Shown here piece after piece: positions 5,175 to 5,757 of a DNA stretch of 5,757 nucleotides. This DNA comes from Coleofasciculus sp. S288. Its GTDB lineage: Bacteria > Cyanobacteriota > Cyanobacteriia > Cyanobacteriales > Coleofasciculaceae. A program made the translations under genes and the position numbers. The stretch covers positions 1-5,757 of the forward strand of contig JAIUYC010000323.1 of the NCBI GenBank assembly GCA_020216575.1. Direction: 5' to 3'. Each line of letters opens with the position of its first letter. Position 1 is the stretch's first letter. The notes below the pieces were generated by a model that saw only the letters and a program-made list of their open reading frames with translations, did no database searches and was not told where the DNA came from.

Positions 5175-5757
5175 TTTTCAGAACTCGCCTCACTTCTCTA
5201 TTGGTGTATAGCTCCAGAGATAGATTAATAAGCAACCTTCTCCAAAGATTGCCAATAATTTACTAGGGAATAATAATATCTCAATAGTTCACCTAAAATC
5301 ACTCATAATTGGTTCAAATTAATAACTTCGTAGTCCATGAATAGTGATACACAGACCTTTGCTATGAGGTCAATAGATTCATCACTAATTCACGCCGAAC
5401 TCACCTATGGATTTCCACCTCACAAAGGAATTGGAACCCTATGAAGTTGAACTGAAACGTAGATAACCCTAGTGTCATCAATTGGTAGAGTTGCTGAACT
5501 TAGAGGACTGCGATCGCTAGTCTGTTGATCTCATTGAGTGTGACCTCTTACAGTGTAATACTATTCGTAAGACACGTATTACCTGTGTGCATGTTATTTC
5601 AATCAGCTGGCATCAGCAAGACAGTCAACCGAACTTTATCAAGTCTTTAAACTATCGTGATCGCAGCTTTGCAGGGATTTATTGCGAACTGACACTTACC
5701 AGAGACTTGATTTAAGTTGCCGTGCCTTCAAATTGCATTCACTGGACGGGCAAGATG
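5175..5757. other. Intergenic region without a recognisable gene
   Basis: In these 583 bases I find no frame with protein character on either strand. One 19-codon frame at 5407-5466 has charged residues (ELEPYEVELKRR) but no context. There are a nested inverted repeat at 5343-5386, a 9-base inverted pair ATCAAGTCT/AGACTTGAT (5638-5646 and 5703-5711), one HIP1 octamer (5510-5517) flanked by GACT and TAGTC, and a half-palindrome at the very end. No tRNA or other RNA gene is recognisable. The first 100 bases should hold the promoter of the minus-strand gene. Confidence 0.5.
5745..5757. repeat. Half of a palindromic repeat, cut by the window end
   Basis: GACGGGCAAGATG matches the reverse complement of the palindrome at 2450-2468 (GACAGGCAAGATG...) with one change. 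If it is the same class of element, the next bases would be a CCCGTC-like arm beyond the window. Confidence 0.35.

Noticed and set aside
5407..5466. 19-codon plus-strand frame as a gene or transposase remnant
   Set aside because: Too short to judge, with no recognisable motif and no inverted repeats or target duplications nearby.

Overview
The window comes from a cyanobacterium, probably a filamentous one. Eleven copies of the HIP1 octamer GCGATCGC occur in 5.8 kb (about 0.1 expected by chance). The intergenic DNA carries TTGACTT-type heptamers, G-rich runs and the GGCATCTTGCC-type palindrome that is common in such genomes. Ribosome binding sites are mostly weak or absent, as is usual in this phylum.

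Layout. (1) 1-473, minus strand: N-terminal two-thirds or less of a PhnD-type substrate-binding lipoprotein of a phosphonate/phosphate-like ABC transporter, cut by the window edge. (2) 474-789: no gene seen. (3) 790-954, plus strand: a possible 54-residue single-pass membrane protein. (4) 1015-1635, minus strand: a secreted L,D-transpeptidase (YkuD fold) with an intact catalytic Cys/His motif. (5) 1736-2432, plus strand: wreckage of an iron-oxidation module. It consists of an internally deleted multicopper oxidase remnant whose frame runs out of register at about 2027-2045 into the C-terminal part of a helical protein. (6) 2716-3345, plus strand: an intact lipoprotein with a repeated Pro/Thr/Ala-rich linker and a small helical C-terminal domain of the type found beside FTR1 permeases. 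(7) 3578-4546, plus strand: an intact FTR1-family iron permease with two REGxE motifs. (8) 4566-4587: a perfect hairpin between convergent genes. (9) 4626-5174, minus strand: an unrecognised AT-rich, helical, His-alternating protein. (10) 5175-5757: no gene; a few inverted repeats and a palindrome cut by the window end.

Biology. Genes 5-7 look like a bacterial counterpart of the Fet3/Ftr1 pathway: a multicopper oxidase converts Fe(II) to Fe(III), periplasmic helical proteins assist, and FTR1 carries iron across the membrane. Here the permease and lipoprotein look functional. The ferroxidase has lost most of its length, a probable copper ligand and its reading frame, so the locus appears to be in partial decay or to depend on an oxidase encoded elsewhere. 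I see no defence system, CRISPR array, tRNA, rRNA or intact insertion sequence. The most interesting points are the decayed oxidase with its chimeric junction and the unexplained HxHxHxHxH protein.
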